Source: Castanea sativa (Eukaryota > Streptophyta > Magnoliopsida > Fagales > Fagaceae). Taken from it: a stretch of 64,000 nucleotides of DNA. Positions 22,201 through 34,600 of the stretch are shown one piece after another. The stretch is from NCBI RefSeq assembly GCF_040712315.1, contig NC_134019.1, positions 34,939,873 through 35,003,872 on the forward strand, read 5' to 3'. The first letter of the stretch is position 1. Every line of letters begins with the position of its first letter. The notes under the pieces are model-generated. The model was not told where the DNA came from, did not search any database, and was given only the letters and a program-made list of their open reading frames with translations. Position numbers and translations under genes: made by a program.

Positions 22201-25200
22201 TCATATTCCATATACAATAAGCAGGATGAAATATATCTACTTACACAACATAAGGAGAGAGTGGTTCTGTTGCCAATGCTTTTGCACCAGAAGGATCTTT
22301 CTTGATGGGAGTGCTTGATTCCTTGGACTCGACAGTCTTAGATGGTGATGAGCCGGGCCCACCTGCAGCACCTGATTCCTGATGAAACCAGAAGAAACTT
22401 TGCATTGGGCTCTTAAAGTATTTAGCAATAGTTTTCATTTGAGCTATCCAATGAGAGAGGTAAATCAATTGATTGATCTTTCAACAATTCTAGTCAAGGC
22501 AGGTTGTCTATGATTCAACCCCCCCCCCCTCGTCCTCCTCCTCTGCTTATACAGGAGCCATTTCTGCTTCAGGATTTTCAATACTTTCTCCTTTTCACAA
22601 AAGTTCAAAAGGCAATGCTTGAAAAAGAAGAGTAGCAGAAAGTCTATACCATTTGAGCACTAGAGTTAGGACTTCGTATAGAGAGAAAGGTGAAAGTTCT
22701 CATATCACTAATGACAAAACCATAAAAAAAAGTTCGGCTTAGTCCTCAGAGTTAATGACTTATCTAATTCTAGTAATACTGTAGAAATGCTAAATTATAA
22801 AACACATTCGGCTTAGATTACCCTTAGCAGTCAAATGTAAAAAGTATTGTCCTGTTGAGCTTGAAATTTCACTTCAGTAGCTCAAGCCAATCATTAAGTC
22901 CTTCAAGCATGTTTGATGTCCATGGAATACAGTAAGTGTTTTCACTCACTTAGGCAAGAAAATAACCTTTGGTGAGTAAATTTCAGCACGTTGAGATGGT
23001 ATCTTTGCAAGAAGCTCATCCATGGGAGTCAATGGTGCAGTTGTCTCTGCAATTACCTCCACTACTTTGCAGTATGAAAGGCTGCGGTTTTTGGCCATGA
23101 CTGCCATAAGCTCTGCCACCTGCATCAATGCAAGTTGCTTTTGTTGTTGATGGGAAAGTGACAAGTTTCTTTGACCAAATATAGATGTGGATGTCATGAT
23201 TAATTCTGCATATTGAAAATACAAGTAAAATATGACACGACACTGTACGGAGCGATCGATCAATGCAGTATATGAATATCACATGCATGGGTAGTAAGAA
23301 GGAACATCCAGAATACATAAAACGGATGCAATGTAAAAAAAAGTCACAGGTTTAGACTTGCAATAAGTTCTTTTGGTCTGGAAATGACGCCAAGTATGTG
23401 AAAAATTATATGACTCTTTAGCATTTGATCTTTCTGTTTCACCATTTTGTCAATAATTGAAAATTTTTCTTCCTAATGAACATAACATGCAATATCAGTT
23501 GAGTTGAGTTTCCCAATTTGAAAAGGCGATCAACATTTAAATTTAATTCAAGATATTCCCCAGAAAATTTTAAAAATACTACGACCCAAACCTTCAATTT
23601 CAATTATTTTCTTGAATTCCTAAGCAAAAGAAATATTTAATAATAAATTAAAATAAAAAGAGAACAAGAGAAGAAAGGAATAACATCATAAAGACCAGAC
23701 ATACTTTCAATTATATCCTGCTCAGATAAATAAACATAAATTTCAATGCTAGAAATTTGTTCAAATTCCTAATATGACTTGGTTTAGGATTTCTTGGCGT
23801 GGAAGGAATGTTTTTCCTTGGTGTGGAAGAATATGATTCTCCTTGATATGGAAGGAAAGAGTTTGTTTTGTTGAAGTAATTGGGTATTCCTTGCCCATTA
23901 AGGAAAAGAATTGAAGTCTTATAAATAGGCATTGTTGCAAGGGATTTGGTGGCTTTGGCACAAGGGGGTCCTCCCACATGGGGAAAAGAGAAAACTCTTA
24001 TAAGAAACATGAAGTAGGTTACTTGAAGAGTAATTTGAGTGTTTGTTTGTTGTGTGAGAAAGAGTAATTGGGTGTATTGGGGCTTTGGGATTGTGGGTTT
24101 GTCTTTTTGTGATGTTTGTGAATTATTTTGTGTTTGTGAGAATTGGAGAGATTCTTCATCAATCTAGTGGCTGGTGAATCATTGATCTTGTTTTTGAGTT
24201 TTGATTGAGAGCAGTTGAAATCTGTATCGTTGATAGTAGATTTTGGTTAAGAGTAGCCCGTGGACATAAGCTTGAAGATGGCTGACAATGATAAATTTTG
24301 CTATCTTGTGTGACTGTTTTATTTCCTTTGTTTGTGTGAATGCGCTCCTGCTAACCCCAGATCACAAAATTCTATCTATTTATAATTACTCCATATTTTT
24401 GCTGTGTCTGTTGCGATTTGAGCTTAATAGTGTATAAGGTGAATGGTCATTGCAATGTGATTCCACTTAAGGTATAGAATGTTCAAACCTCAAAAGTAAA
24501 AGTGTATGTCAACGTAGCTATCGCCCTTACAATATTTATTGGCAGGACAACATTCATAGAGCTTTTTAATAATTCTTCACTCACATAGAAGAAGACTTGT
24601 TGAATACTGAGTGAATTGAACAATGTTACGAGTTATCAATCCAAGAAAAAAAAATCATTTTAAGAGTTGCGCTCAAGGCTAAAATATTATTGCAAACTGA
24701 GAAAAAATGTATAGAAAGAGTACCTGAAGGTTTGACACCTGGCCACCAAATAAAGTATCTTCCTGTGAGAGGGTTATATTATGAGTTTCCTTGTAGGCAT
24801 CAGTAGGCCGCTCCATGCCTCCAGGTCTCACTATCTGAAGAAAACTATTAAATTAGTAATTGAACAACAAAAACGCCCATAGTTTGACAAATTTATCTGC
24901 ACTTAATATTATTTACACCCACAGTGTAGGGAAGTCCACTGGCTAGTAGTGCCTCTTCTGCCTTTCTTTTCCAAATCAGGACTCCCCAAAACAAACTACC
25001 AGCAGAAGAGAAGAACAATCAATATAAGAAACCTAATGAAGAGGGTCATATATAATTCTCTTTGTTAATAATGACTATAAGCAACATACTGCAAAATATG
25101 AGGACGACTTACTTCAGAATAGCAGCGGGAAACCCAACCTTATTTGTTCCCAGTGAGGTAAGTAAAATGAAGTGTTTAACTTTGGCAACAGTTGCTGCAT

Positions 25201-28200
25201 AGTAAAAGAAGTAATCAAAATTCTTGCATCTTCAAGCTTATAAGAATATATAATTGGTTAATCAATTTTCATTCTCAAAATGAAAAAACAACTGACACAG
25301 TGACACTGCATTTCCCTTCCCATCTTCCCAAATAATAGATTTCAAAAAAACAAAGAAGGAGCGCGTGAACTCCCTCTCCCCCCCCCCCCCCCCCCAAACA
25401 ACAAAAAAATGTTCAGGTCTTTTAAATTCAAAATAGAGGTTGAGGAAGCTAAAATTATGTTATAAAATGAGAATAAAGCGATAAATATCTTATAGTGACA
25501 ATTTTTATATAAAAGTCATAAATCTTTAGAGCAGTCAATATTGTATGAGAATTTTTTTATTAAACTTTATATATTCTTACATGAAATAATGATTTCTAAT
25601 TAAAACTTATCATGCTTAAAAGTCCAAAAAAGAAATTGAATCAAGAACCTTTCCTATAGATTTAGTTTAGTCCTTTCTTTTAAAATATGAAATTTTCACT
25701 TAATACCTTCTAAGCAAACACATCCATATACATGCATGCATTCATATTCAGATGTATATATGTGAGTACATATAAATATATAAACACATATATAATTCAA
25801 TTAGGTTTCGCCCCTGAAAAGAAGACAGTATAAGCTGTTTTTTTTTTCGGCCCTGCCTGAGTTCAGAAGCCCATTCCATCTCAAGGCCAAGCCAAGTTGG
25901 AGGGTGATGATTCATGACCTGGGGCTTAACAATACACGGTTCATGCAGCTTAAAACTAACTATGGTTTCAAGGTTATCTTTCCCAAAATGGTCAAGTGAA
26001 AATTATGCACAAGTTGGCCAAAATGTCAATTTTTTAGTCCTGCTAGTATATCTGATGTAGCAGAATTCCACAAGAGAAAATCCAAAATTTTATATCAGAT
26101 TTATTAAAAAGAATTAAATAGAAAATCCTGTAATTCAAGTACTTCTAGGCCATTTAATTCTTCTATTTCCATAGATTTCTTTTAGGGCTTACAGAATAAT
26201 ATATTGTGAAATTTTAGCCTGATCTTGCAAAACCATGGTGGGTGTTAGCCCAAACTACTTAGCTCATGCAAAGCTATGATCAGCGGCATCTTCATTCACC
26301 TGCATCAATAAGGTTTTTGGCAGCCAGGTAGTCAATTCGATATGGTCCAGTGATATCAAAGACCTCCTTCTCACTGGCACCAATGCAGCATATGACTACT
26401 GATGCATTGCCTAATGCAGGCCCAATCTGATCTCGTTTCTCTAGGTCACATTCCACAAGTGCAAGCTTTTCTACAGCTGGGCTAAAGACCAAAAACAACC
26501 TGTTATTTACTAAAAGAGCATATCTTATTAAATGGCAATTTCATATCCTGCCCAAGTTTTGAAAAGTAAATAGCAACAACACAGAGATCAAAGTGAAACT
26601 TTCAAAGCTTTATTTTCTTACGCTGAGTTCCTTCACTTGCATTTTCAACATTTAGCTTCATTTGTTTAACACTCTGCAATAAGTTACTATTTTCTCATTA
26701 CCAATATATTTTAGAGAAAAGGTAGTAGAATATTGTAATTAACAATCAAACTCGTACTTGCACAAGAGTTTCTGCTCTCTGAGCACTCCTCACGCCAGCT
26801 CTGACTTGGAACCCAAGTTTCAAAAGCTCCCTGAAGAAGATTACAACAGCTTAATAGTTTTAAATACCAGGCATCAAGTTGACAAATAATTTTACTTAAG
26901 AGTGAAGTTAGATGCAGAAAGTAACCTCACTGTTCGTGAACCAACTCTACCAGTAGCTCCAGCAACAAATACAAGATTTTCATCTTTCAAATCTTCTTTC
27001 TTTGACACTGCTCCAACTGCCTCTGACTGGACCTTTGTTGTGCCTTGTAGAAAAACAAGAATTACACATAGGAATGGATGATACATAAAAATGATAATGT
27101 TTTGTTTCGGCACATCAGCACATCCTGGATAAAAAGGGGGTGGGGGGGGGGGGGGGGAGAGAAGAAATGGCAAAATAATTCTCTTTCATATGTAGACTAA
27201 AGACATAAGTCACATAGCTGCAAGTAATATTGTTACAGGAACTTGCAGCAGCATGATCTGCATCACTTATGCTTCACTTACAACTATGTCAGTTCATTTA
27301 ACAGTTTGTGTTTATGCACAACACAAACACATATCAAGTATGTATCAAGTTCAGCAACATAAAAGCATAATTGTGCGTTGACCAGTGCATATTTGCAGAT
27401 GACCATTGCTTAAACTTCCAATGATATCATCAGAAGTTACAAAGAAGCAAATCTTCTATTCATTTTCATTTTTTCTCGCACACACACGCAAAGAGCCAAT
27501 TTTCATATGGACTAGATCATTGTATCTGCACATTGCATATGCTTATTTACTTACACCACATGAGGTGTATTTCTCTTCTTTTTTATTTTTATAAGGGGAA
27601 TTACGTTCGGACCTCCTTCATTGACATAATATAGAAACACCCTACCTAGTCAAGTTCGAGACTTCCCCTAAAGTATTTAAAAAATATGACCATTCTTCTG
27701 CATCTTAGCAGAATGTATAGAGGTCAGCACTCCCTGTACTATGACTTCACATAATGCTCAACTGTCATTAAATTACCTGTCCACCAATATAATCTATATT
27801 ATCTAGAACATTTGTCTGCAGAACTCATTGGATCACTAGGAAACAACTTTATAGGGGTCGATTGAGAAGTGCTACACACAGGCAACTAATGCAGGATGTG
27901 AAACAAGTAGAGATGATTGCCACATTATTCATCAAAAAAAAGATGATGACAACTTATTCAATGGCAAGGAAGCCCATTTGTTCATGATATAACAAACCCA
28001 ATTCACAAGTGAAAGAAGTGTGGGAAGATAACAACGTACCTGAGGCTTGAGCTCTGACATTGAAAAATTTTAGCTTTCTGGCATGTGGGTATTTCTTGGA
28101 ATAGGGAAATTTGATGAGCTGACCATGTACAAAAGGTTTTTCAATGAACCCACTTAGGGATGGGGAAGATGGAACTGTGGTTACAGTTGGTGAATGCAGG

Positions 28201-28214
28201 GAGCAACTCTCCAT
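19237..28214 (-). CDS. TIC62: TIC62, chloroplast NAD(P)-binding and ferredoxin-NADP reductase-tethering protein
   Basis: TIC62 is an SDR-like protein linked to the inner-envelope translocon and thylakoids; its C-terminal Ser/Pro-rich repeats bind FNR. Fourteen exons: 28040-28214, 26926-27043, 26758-26830, 26622-26673, 26300-26476, 25113-25194, 24923-24995, 24724-24834, 22967-23119, 22245-22378, 21681-21878, 21147-21350, 19657-19854 and 19237-19291. They sum to 1803 nt (600 residues). The N-terminus is Ser-rich and transit-peptide-like. The dinucleotide motif GATGRVG is at residues 87-93, followed by ECDLEKRDQIGPALG, HFILLTSLGTN and VRPGGMERPTD. The C-terminal exons carry SPYxxYDDLKPPxSPxP-type repeats. 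Oddity: after exon 11 the donor reads ATAAGC instead of GTAAGC, and read-through meets TGA at 21680-21682 (448 residues). Exons 11-13 are all phase 2-2, so skipping exon 11 keeps frame (534 residues). Other splice sites are canonical. Confidence 0.9.
20580..20765 (-). pseudogene. Decayed TIC62 repeat exon in intron 12
   Basis: Between TIC62 exons 12 and 13 the minus strand encodes a Pro/Ser/Thr/Val-rich run (TPPSSPSPAQSGPKV, later STYHDSPY) with the look of the neighbouring FNR-binding repeat exons. It has an in-frame TAA at 20706-20708 and lacks the usual YDDLK start. It is best read as a former repeat exon no longer usable. An AG precedes it at its expected start, so inclusion in a rare transcript cannot be excluded. 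Confidence 0.55.
20785..21065 (-). repeat. Probable transposable-element remnant in TIC62 intron 12
   Basis: Phrases such as ACACTCCCTCTCATATGTGGGCATGG and TTCTTTGATACTAAGATAAAAAACCACTTATCC resemble a common plant dispersed repeat ending in a primer-binding-like GATACCA block. There are no clear ends or target duplication. Family assignment is an impression from memory. Confidence 0.3.
23758..24366 (+). mobile_element. Solo LTR (609 bp) in TIC62 intron 8, perfect 5-bp target duplication
   Basis: It begins TGTTCAAATTCC and ends CCCCAGATCACA, with AAATT on both sides (23753-23757 and 24367-24371). The TATA-like CTTATAAATAGG is at about 23917-23928 on the plus strand, opposite to TIC62 transcription. 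Frames on the minus strand inside it (23711-24010) are not genes. It has no internal retroelement sequence. Confidence 0.75.
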
Positions 28215-28731
28215 TGCTAGGCAATGTGTTTGAGAAATTGTAAAGAAAGAAACTCTATGTTATCAATCTTCTGGTTCTCTTTCAGCTAGGCAGTTGGGGC
28301 ACGCTCAGTCCACTCCATGTGGATATGATAGGTCCCACAGAAGGTGCCATGCCGATTGCAAATTTGTTCCGGTTTCTGGTAATACTATTAAATTTAACAA
28401 CTACTATTAGCTTGGTAGCAAATTTGTTCCTCACTGATTGGCCGAGGTTCTTTTGTGGGAGCCACGCTCACACCAATCCGATAATGAGGAGTGACTGCTG
28501 ACTAGTAGTGCACCTTGAGCTCCGAACGGTTCAAAGGAGCCATGTTTTATATTCAATACTAAAAAATTCTAGTTTTTTTATCTAACAAAAAGTATGTGTG
28601 TGTGTGTGTGTGTTTGTGAGTGAGAGAGCATTTTATTGATTGAAAAATAAAAGTTAAAATTTTCCTATAATTATGTTATTTATTTGGATTAAAGTGTGTT
28701 GTAAAATGAAAGGTTATGGGAGTTGCAAATT

Positions 28732-28772
<41 letters not shown>

Positions 28773-28960
28773 CTCTTATGTGTTAATAAAGAGTTAGTAG
28801 TTTGCAATCAAGAAAGCCATTGTCAAGAATGTTGTTTCGATCGATTGGGGTGCAACTAAAAGTCTAAAAAAACTATGCTTCAACCGATTGAATTGATCGA
28901 ATGGCAATTAAAGTCTTTATTTCCTTCTTTTTTTGAGTTGCATCTTTGATACTTAGATTG
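28215..28960. other. TIC62 upstream region with simple repeats
   Basis: Includes the presumed TIC62 promoter just above 28214, a (GT)n tract near 28594-28612 and a GA tract near 28747-28772. A 60-codon plus-strand frame at 28319-28501 has no gene features. Confidence 0.4.
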
Positions 28961-29635
28961 TGTTTGGTTCGATGTAAAATATTTTTCAAGTGTAAAATAT
29001 TTTTAGGTGAAAACAGTTTTTGAAAAAAAAATTATTTTCAATTGTTTGGTTGCATTCCGAAAAAATACTTGGGAAAATAATTTCAAGTGTTTGGTTGTGT
29101 TTTTGAAAATGCTCTAGAAAACATATTTTCTACTAGTTTCTCACATTTTCCCAACTTCCAAACAAAAATTATTATAGAAAATTCCAATAGATAAACCCAA
29201 AGAAACCACAGAGAGAGAGGATTGACGGTTCAATTTGGAGGTGATGGAGACAAGCTAGTAGAGATGACAAAATCAGATCAGTGGTTTGATCAAACAGCAA
29301 TGAGCTCTCATTGGGTGGGTGGTCATAGTGGTTGGCATTAGTGGCTAGGTAGTCACAGTGGTCCAATTGGTTCATTGGTAGGTAACTTGGCTAGGTTATG
29401 GTGGTCTAATTGGCTTATGGGTGTGTTGCAAAGACTAGTCCGATTGGTCACCTTCGTCTAGTTCAACTCAACTCAAGTCTCTCTTTGGTTCAAATGAGTG
29501 AGAGTCAGAAAATTAAATTAGGGAAAATGAGCCCTATTTTACACCAAAATCAGCCCTATTTTACAATCAAAGAAAAATGATTTCAAGTTGATCGGGTTTC
29601 GTAAAATCTTTTCAGTTGAACCAAAATGCAGCCTT
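28961..29635. mobile_element. MITE-like element with imperfect terminal inverted repeats
   Basis: The left end GTGTTTGGTTCGATGTAAAA and the complement of the right end (GCATTTTGGTTCAACTGAAAA) align over about 25 bases. The GTTTGGTT terminus is common among plant non-autonomous hAT-like elements. I could not find a clean target duplication, so the borders are approximate. It contains no coding sequence. Confidence 0.35.
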
Positions 29636-29856
29636 AATCTTGAATGTGTAATAACTAATTATAAACTTAATCAATATTACATGTGGAATTTGCCAACCTA
29701 TAAACCTAACAAACATTTTGTGACAAAACCCAATTACAATTTAAAACATGACATTAATTACAAATAAAAACCAAATAAAAATGTGATGTGTCACTTACAA
29801 ACAATCCTAAGAAAACCACATAATGAACAAGGATTGAACTAACGATAACACTTAGA

Positions 29857-30105
29857 GTCCGTTTGGATAGAACTTATTGCTGAAAACTGAAAATATGTAG
29901 CAAAATAATTTTTAAATGTGTGAATAGTGCCGTGGGACCTATTTTTAATGAAAAAGTTGCTGAAAAGTGAAATTTGTGGGTCCATGAACAGTGCACGGAT
30001 GCACTGTTCATGGGGGAATTGGTCAACAACTACAGCTGGGAAAAAAAAAAAAGTTGAAAACGCTGAAACGCAAAACGCAGCCCTGATAAGTTGGATCCAA
30101 ACGGT
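29857..30105. mobile_element. hAT-type MITE (249 bp), perfect 8-bp target duplication
   Basis: The termini GTCCGTTTGGAT and ATCCAAACGGT are inverted repeats, and CACTTAGA flanks both sides (29849-29856 and 30106-30113). It contains the near-palindrome GTGCACGGATGCACTG within AACAGTGCAC...GTTCATGG. A second member of the family lies at 58057-58344 in opposite orientation. Confidence 0.8.
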
Positions 30106-30113
30106 CACTTAGA

Positions 30114-31311
30114 ATACAACAGTACTTGCCTTCTTGAAAATATGTATAAATACATTATGTGCACCATATGAAAAACAAAACAAGTAAACACAAAAGCTCA
30201 ATTAGCTTACAAGAATCGCTAAAAGCTTAAATCACCTATATTTAACAATAACAGACATACATGAAACATAAACTAATATCAATAATGAATAAGCATTTGA
30301 CACATTTTCATATCAAAGATAAATCGGGAAAAATCAAAGTACATCATCTCAAAGAAGGACACATTTTCATATCAAAGAAGGAGAAAGTTTTCCTTCAAAC
30401 TTGTATTAATTAAGTAATGCCACTAAAAGCACATGTGAATGGTTTTATCAATCATCACTTATTGGATTGGAAGAATTTTTCTCCAAATCGATTTGGAGGT
30501 AAACATTTTCCATCCAATATAATATTTATAATCAAAAGCATATGTTCTAAAAAACCGGTATACTCCCTTCAAATATTCTTCACTTCCCTTCCACAAAAAC
30601 AGAAAGAAAACAGAGTTGCTAAAATAATGTCCAAGAGAGGGGTTATCAAATATTTCGTATAATTTTTTGTGAATTAGCATCTTGGTTAAGTGCATGGTGG
30701 AGGACTGAGAGTCAGAAAGGGCCCGTTGATGAGCTATTGAAAGCCTTACCTTTCTTTTTATTATATTGTCAAAAAATAACTCATTTTTTTATTTTTATTT
30801 TTTGTGGTCTATAGACTCTCTATAGTCTATACCCATAAAAATCCCAAGCATATGAGTATATAAATGTCTTCTATTCAATATTCATCATGTTAGTATTATA
30901 TTAGGATATTTTAGAGTTATTAACCAACTCCATTGTACATTCTAGAAATTTTATCCATTCATTTAAAATGTATTAATTATCAAAATTTAGTTTATGAATT
31001 TCAAAACGGATCTTAACTCCTACTCGAAATAAAGTGCCCGTTACTTGCCGCCAATTTGTTAGTGCCATTAATTTTTTTTGGGCACGGACAGAGAAGCCTT
31101 TTTTATTTTTTATTTTTGGTGTGTGGATAGAGGCAAGGACAAAAGCTTAAGTATAAGGTCGAATTGAATTGAAATTGGAATCTTCTATGTAGTTTAAAGC
31201 TTTAAGCTTAAAGTTTTGCTGCTTTCCCATTGTCTTTAATCGAAAGAGGTTATGCTTAGTTTCTTTTAGTTTCCACAAAGTTGCTGTATTAATATTTTAG
31301 TATTTGATACC
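30114..31311. other. Intergenic stretch, no gene seen
   Basis: AT-rich; the only structure seen is a 20-base phrase (ACATTTTCATATCAAAGA) duplicated near 30303 and 30362. Overlapping opposite-strand frames at 30417-30695 look like chance. Confidence 0.5.
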
Positions 31312-31627
31312 TGTTAGAATCCAAGCTCTCATACAGTTCATCAATGGTGAAAGCAACCAAAGAACGAGAGAGAAAAATATGAGAGAATTGTATTCTTCTT
31401 GTATATATAAAATATTTGATGCTCTGCCTTTATATATTAGGATCAGAGGTGGGAAAATACAACAGATGTAGGTAATGTTTTGATCTAACTAATTACAGGT
31501 GTCAAAACAGAAAAATTAACTAAATGCTAACTAAATGTTATATACAAAACTACATGTAGCTTAAGCATTTCTAATCTAAAGTATTTTGTAAACTACTTGT
31601 AGCTTAGACAGTCATGTACACAGTTTA
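31312..31627 (-). repeat. 3' LTR of the Copia element
   Basis: Starts TGTTAGAATCC on the plus strand and ends CAGTTTA. A TATA-like TATATATAAAATA is visible on the plus strand, and a stretch of low-complexity AAAGAACGAGAGAGAAA. It pairs with 36584-36899. Confidence 0.9.
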
Positions 31628-31691
31628 ATATTCCCCCTCAAGATGAACTGTATATATTGATTAAGTTCATCTTGGAAAGAAGATAAAAAAA

Positions 31692-34600
31692 CTAACTTTG
31701 TCCAAGGGCTTTAGTAAAAAGGTCTGCCAGTTGATGCCTTGTTGGTATATGGAAAGTCTTGATAACACTAGCTTGAATCTTCTCTCTAATAAAGTGACAA
31801 TCCACTTCCACATGCTTTGTTCTTTCATGGTACACAGGGTTGGCAGCAATGTATAGAGCAGCCTTGCTATCACAATACAGGTAAGCAGCTTGTGTATGAT
31901 GCACCCCAAAGGTCTTGAATAAGGCAAGTAACCACACAATTTCACTAGTTACTGTGGCCATAGCCCTACACTCAGACTCAGCCGAGGACCTTGAAACTAC
32001 TTGCTGTTTCTTGCACTTCCATGAGATGAGAGAATCCCCTAGAAACACACAAAAACCTGAGACAGATCTTCTTGTGTCAATGCAAGCTGCCCAGTCAGCA
32101 TCACAATAAGCCTTCAGTTGCAAATTTGAAGCTGCAGAAAGGAACAGACCCTACCCTGGTGTTTTCTTCAAATACTTGATGATTCTATAAGCTGCTTGTA
32201 AGTGAGGAACCTTGGGAGAGCTAAGAAATTGACTCAATTTATGCACTGAATAACATATGTCAGGTCTGGTCAAGGTTAAGTAAAGAAGTTTCCCAATTAA
32301 TCTTCTATACTGGGACACATCTGAAACTGGTTCACTAATAGAGTTGCTGAATTTTGCAGATGGTTCCATAGGTGTGCTTGTAGGTTTACTTGCCAACAAA
32401 CCTGTATCAGTAAGAAGATCCAAGGTATATTTCCTTTGACATAAAGATATACCTTTGGTAGTTCTAGCCACTTCAAGCCTAAGAAAGTACTTCAATGTAC
32501 CAAGATCCTTAAGTTTGAACTTACTATCCAAAAACTGTTTGAAAGAATTCACTGCATCCACATCATTGCTTGCAATTAAGATGTCATCAACATATACCAA
32601 AATGATAATAATGGAACATCCTTTAACTCTGGTGAAGACTGAATAATCAGATTTGGATTGTACAAACCCATGATCAACAATTGTGGTAGAAAATTTAGCA
32701 AACCATTGTCTGCTTGCTTGTTTGAGTCCATACAATGACTTAAGCAATTTACAAACCTCCCCCTTGCTGCCAAACCCAGGTGGGGGATGCATGTATACCT
32801 CCTCATGAAGATCCCCATGTAGAAAGGCATTATTGACATCAAGTTGTGTCAAATGCCATCCAGAAACAGTAGCAAGAGCAAGTAAGGTCCAGACAGTAAC
32901 AAACTTAACCACAGGGGAAAAAGTCTCAAAAAAATCAATACCCTCAGTTTGGGTAAATCCCTTAGCCACCAAACGAGCCTTATACCTCTCCACAGAGCCA
33001 TCAACCTTTAACTTAGCTTTGTAAACCCATTTACACCCTATAGGAACCTTTCTAGGAGGAAGGGAACACATAACCCAAGTATTATTAGCTTTAAGAGCAT
33101 CAAACTCAGCTTGCATTGCCTCTTGCCATCTAGGATCCAAGATGGCTTCAGCATAAGAACCAGACTCCTAAGAAACAAAAAGGGAAATGGCAAAAGCCCT
33201 ATAACAAGTAGAAAGTCTATCATAAGATAAAGTAGAGGAAATTGGGTAGAGAATACTTGAATTGGTGGAAGCACTGGAATCATGAGACTGAGTAATGGAA
33301 GCTGAAGCCAACACATGTGAAGAAGCCAAGTTACAATGATAGTCAAGAAGATAAGAGGGTGCTTTGTGAGGTCTAGAGGATTTTCTGAGAGGTTGAGGTG
33401 ATGGTGGAGAGATAGAATTAGGAATCAAAGGTAAATCAGGGGCAGAATGAGACTGCTCTAAGTCATAAGAAAGAGGCACCAGGTCTGGGAATTCATCAGG
33501 AGGAGTGGAAATATCTGTGGTAAAGGCTGGAGTGAATTCTACAGAAACAGGTGAGGAAATGGATTCAGGCAGAACAGGTTAAGGTGGAAACAAAGAATCA
33601 GAAGATGAGAAAGAAGGAATAGGAGTGGATTTATTAGGCCAATATTTAAACGGAAAACAAGACTCTTTGAAGACAACATCCCTAGAGACAAAACATGTCC
33701 TAGAAGCCAAATCATAAAGCTTGTAGCCTTTAATACCAAATGGATAACCAAGGAAAATACAAGCCTTGGCTCTAGGATCAAATTTGGACCTATCTCTAGC
33801 CAAGGTAGAAGCATAACAAAGACAGCCAAAAGACCTAAGATGATCATAAGAAGGAGTCTTACCTAATAACATTTGAAAAGGTGTGAGATCATGCAAAAGA
33901 GGACTAGGAATTCTATTAATTAGGTAAGTTGCAGTAAGAACACAATCACCCCAAAACTTCAAAGGAAGGTTAGCTTGAAATCTCAAAGCTCTAGCAACAA
34001 CAAGGAGATGTTGATGCTTTCTTTCAACTACTGAGTTTTGTTGTGGTGTTTCCACACAACTAAGCCGATGTATAATTCCTTTGGAAGCATAAAAAGAGTT
34101 TAGAGCAAATTCAGGTCCATTATCAATTCTGAAGATTTTAATAGGAACATGAAATTGTGTAAAAATCATATTATAAAAGGTCTGAATTAAGCATGAAGTC
34201 TCAGATTTTTGTTTCATTAAGTAGACCCAAGTACATCTACTATGATCATCCATTAAAGTAAGGAAATACTTAGACCCATTTAAAGAAGGTGTAGAATAAG
34301 GACCCCAAATGTCAGCATGAATCAAATCAAAACAAAAAGGAGAAGAAGAAGTAGATGTAGGAAAAGGCAACCTTTTCTGCTTGGCTAGAGGACAAATAGA
34401 ACAATCAAAAGTTTTATTAATATTGCAAGTAATGACATTTGGTACAAGAGATTGCAACAAGACTAATCTTTGTGGAGAAGGATGACCTAACCTACAATGC
34501 CATAAACTAGTCTTGTCAACAGCAGATGTACAAGAATTGAAACAGAAAGAAGAAAACCTAGACAGTTTAGCAAGGACAGCAGAAACAGATGCAGGCAGTG

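Noticed and set aside
23711..24010. 99-codon minus-strand frame within TIC62 intron 8
   Set aside because: Falls within the solo LTR and is antisense to its TATA box.
25378..25396. Poly-C run in TIC62 intron 5 (and poly-G at about 27132-27158 in intron 1)
   Set aside because: Homopolymers; possible assembly noise but no functional signal. They lie outside exons.
28319..28501. 60-codon frame upstream of TIC62 on the opposite strand, as for a divergent gene
   Set aside because: Too short, no continuation through plausible splice sites, no family match.
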